From positions 25,885,001 to 25,949,000 of the forward strand of contig JALMGJ010000012.1 in NCBI GenBank assembly GCA_023362775.1: 64,000 nucleotides of DNA. The letters run 5' to 3'. This document shows positions 62,232 to 64,000 of this stretch, in pieces. Positions within the stretch are counted from its first letter, which is position 1, and each line of letters begins with the position of its first letter. The stretch comes from Charina bottae. Lineage: Eukaryota; Chordata; Lepidosauria; Squamata; Charinaidae. The position numbers and the translations under genes were made by a program. The notes beneath the pieces are model-generated. The model was given only the letters and a program-made list of their open reading frames with translations. It made no database searches and was not told where the DNA came from.

Positions 62232-62296
62232 AGGAGGGAGGGAGGGAGGGAGGGAGGGAGGGAGGGAGGGAGGGAGGGATAGATAGATAGATAGAT
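62232..62296. repeat. (GGGA)n(TAGA)n microsatellite
   Basis: About 12 GGGA units then about 5 TAGA units. Confidence 0.95.
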
Positions 62297-63038
62297 CCCA
62301 CTGTATATTTATTTATTTAACTTAATTTGCCATATCTTGATTATTGATTCATCTAGTCGGATGAGATTATTTTAGAGTTCTTTGGGCTTCTTTTTCCAGA
62401 AAGTTGGAAAGAAATTTTGTAAAAGAGCTTGGGATGCTGTTTGTTGGCAGGATAAGACTCTGAAAATAGAACAGAACCGGATCAAATTTGGTGTACAGAG
62501 CGACAGCAGCAAATGAAAGATCAAGGTTGAATGGGGGCTGGATTAAGCTGGGGTCTGCAGAGAAACATCACCTCCAAATCCCCCCATGCATCCCTATGGG
62601 AGGGGCAGGTGGGCAGGGGCTCAGAATGTTGCTGAATCCTCCATTCTAAGTCCCCCTCCCGCCTCTCTCCTGGTCATGTGACCCAAAGCAGAGCTGCTAT
62701 TAATGGGCTGGAAAGAATTGCTTGACATGTTTTCCCTACCTCATTTTAATCATTCAAAATTTTCCTACTATTCTTCCTTTGAATTTGTGTCACCTGCAGA
62801 TTCAGATGCTTTACTTGAATTGTAGGGCAAAATGTTTGAATACAGAGAGTTGCTTGGTTGAATTCAAATGATAGTGTAGAAATGTTACATAATTCATCTT
62901 ACTGACCTGCTGCCTATGACAATACATCTTTAGTCCCTGAATGTCAGGGCAGGAAGGAAGAATATTAATCAGAATATTATTAATAGCTGTAATAGTATAA
63001 AGGTAATAGTAGTAGTAAGTATAGAAGAATAGAAAGAC

Positions 63039-63082
<44 letters not shown>
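63039..63082. repeat. (AAT)n microsatellite
   Basis: About 14 AAT units. Confidence 0.95.
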
Positions 63083-63572
63083 TTTAAGGTGAAATCTGCT
63101 CTTTTGGATATGGCTTCCTCAGTTTCTGTGGGAAATGCTTGACTCCTTCAGGTAAACTCCCCTGAGGTTGTTGCATAGGAAAGTAAAGTTTTAAAACCTG
63201 TTTTCAGGTTGTGTTTAAAGCTCAGGTTACTTATAGATATGCAATTATCACATGCTTATAAAAGCATCAGTGTTCAACCAAAAATGTTCTTGCAGCCTTA
63301 GAGAATAATAGATTTCATATTCTGAGTCACATAAATGGCTCAGCATTTCATTTTATTTTCTTGAATCCAGTTTTACTGCCTGTTTATTGCCTGTAGTATA
63401 GATAGCCTGTGATGTGCAAAAGATTATAAATGCCAGAAGAAGGAATGGGAATCTGAATTTAAAAAAACAACTTGTTAAATCTGGAGAATGAGCAAGGAGC
63501 TAGGTCCAGTATGTTCTAAGCTTTTAAACAGCCAATTAGGCCCCAATGATTATTTGGGATTTATTGAAGTAG

Positions 63573-64000
<428 letters not shown>

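Overview
The window is intronic and exonic vertebrate DNA, almost certainly from a squamate reptile (lizard or snake). Reasons: a vertebrate class V myosin gene split into GT-AG exons; several copies of the Squamata-typical Sauria SINE; BovB (RTE) LINE fragments, L2/CR1-type LINE tails, L1 pieces, Penelope-like elements (PLEs) and hAT/Tigger MITEs. There is no operon, ribosome binding site or other prokaryotic feature. Genus and species cannot be told from the sequence alone.

The only host gene seen is one on the + strand, best called MYO5B (unconventional myosin-Vb). Nine consecutive internal coding exons of the motor domain lie at 1172-1316, 37069-37225, 45324-45467, 48513-48594, 51299-51406, 52609-52718, 57453-57718, 60192-60273 and 63618-63758. 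All have AG/GT borders and compatible phases, and together give 411 whole codons plus one split codon with no frameshift or stop. They cover about residues 104-515 of the human protein (P-loop, switch I, switch II and relay helix). The 5' exons and everything after the relay region lie outside the window. The exons total 1,235 bases, about 2% of the window; the rest is intron, dominated by one 35.7-kb intron (1317-37068).

The introns are a dense record of transposition. The strongest story is a set of palindromic (foldback) PLE insertions at 4396-4610, 8953-10084, 23209-23463 and 42253-42547, each flanked by a 13-15 bp target duplication. In each, the antisense 3' end of the PLE (including a 35-36 nt leader) runs for a different distance and then turns back on itself. 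A 19-bp fragment of the same PLE end at 12651 has its own 15-bp duplication. The PLE ends carry a hammerhead-ribozyme-like core (CUGAAGA, stem II hairpin, GAAAC, GUU or GUC), so each foldback carries one core on each strand.

A second theme is a GC-rich non-autonomous hAT-like family. Its ends begin CAG(A/G)(A/G)CTTTCCAAA, it has perfect 8-bp target duplications (40362, 41585, 47917, 48838), and its cores differ greatly between copies. One copy (26752) holds an expanded array of about 15 units of 56-61 bp, and one (48838) sits inside a BovB LINE.

Other elements: four young tRNA-derived SINEs with target duplications, Sauria SINEs with long AT-rich tails, two solo LTRs with 5-bp duplications and a third LTR-like block, two Tigger-like MITEs with TA duplications, many 100-300 bp hAT MITEs, an L1 3' end, and an L1 copy that seems to keep the 5' UTR and ORF1 start joined to the 3' end with ORF2 deleted.
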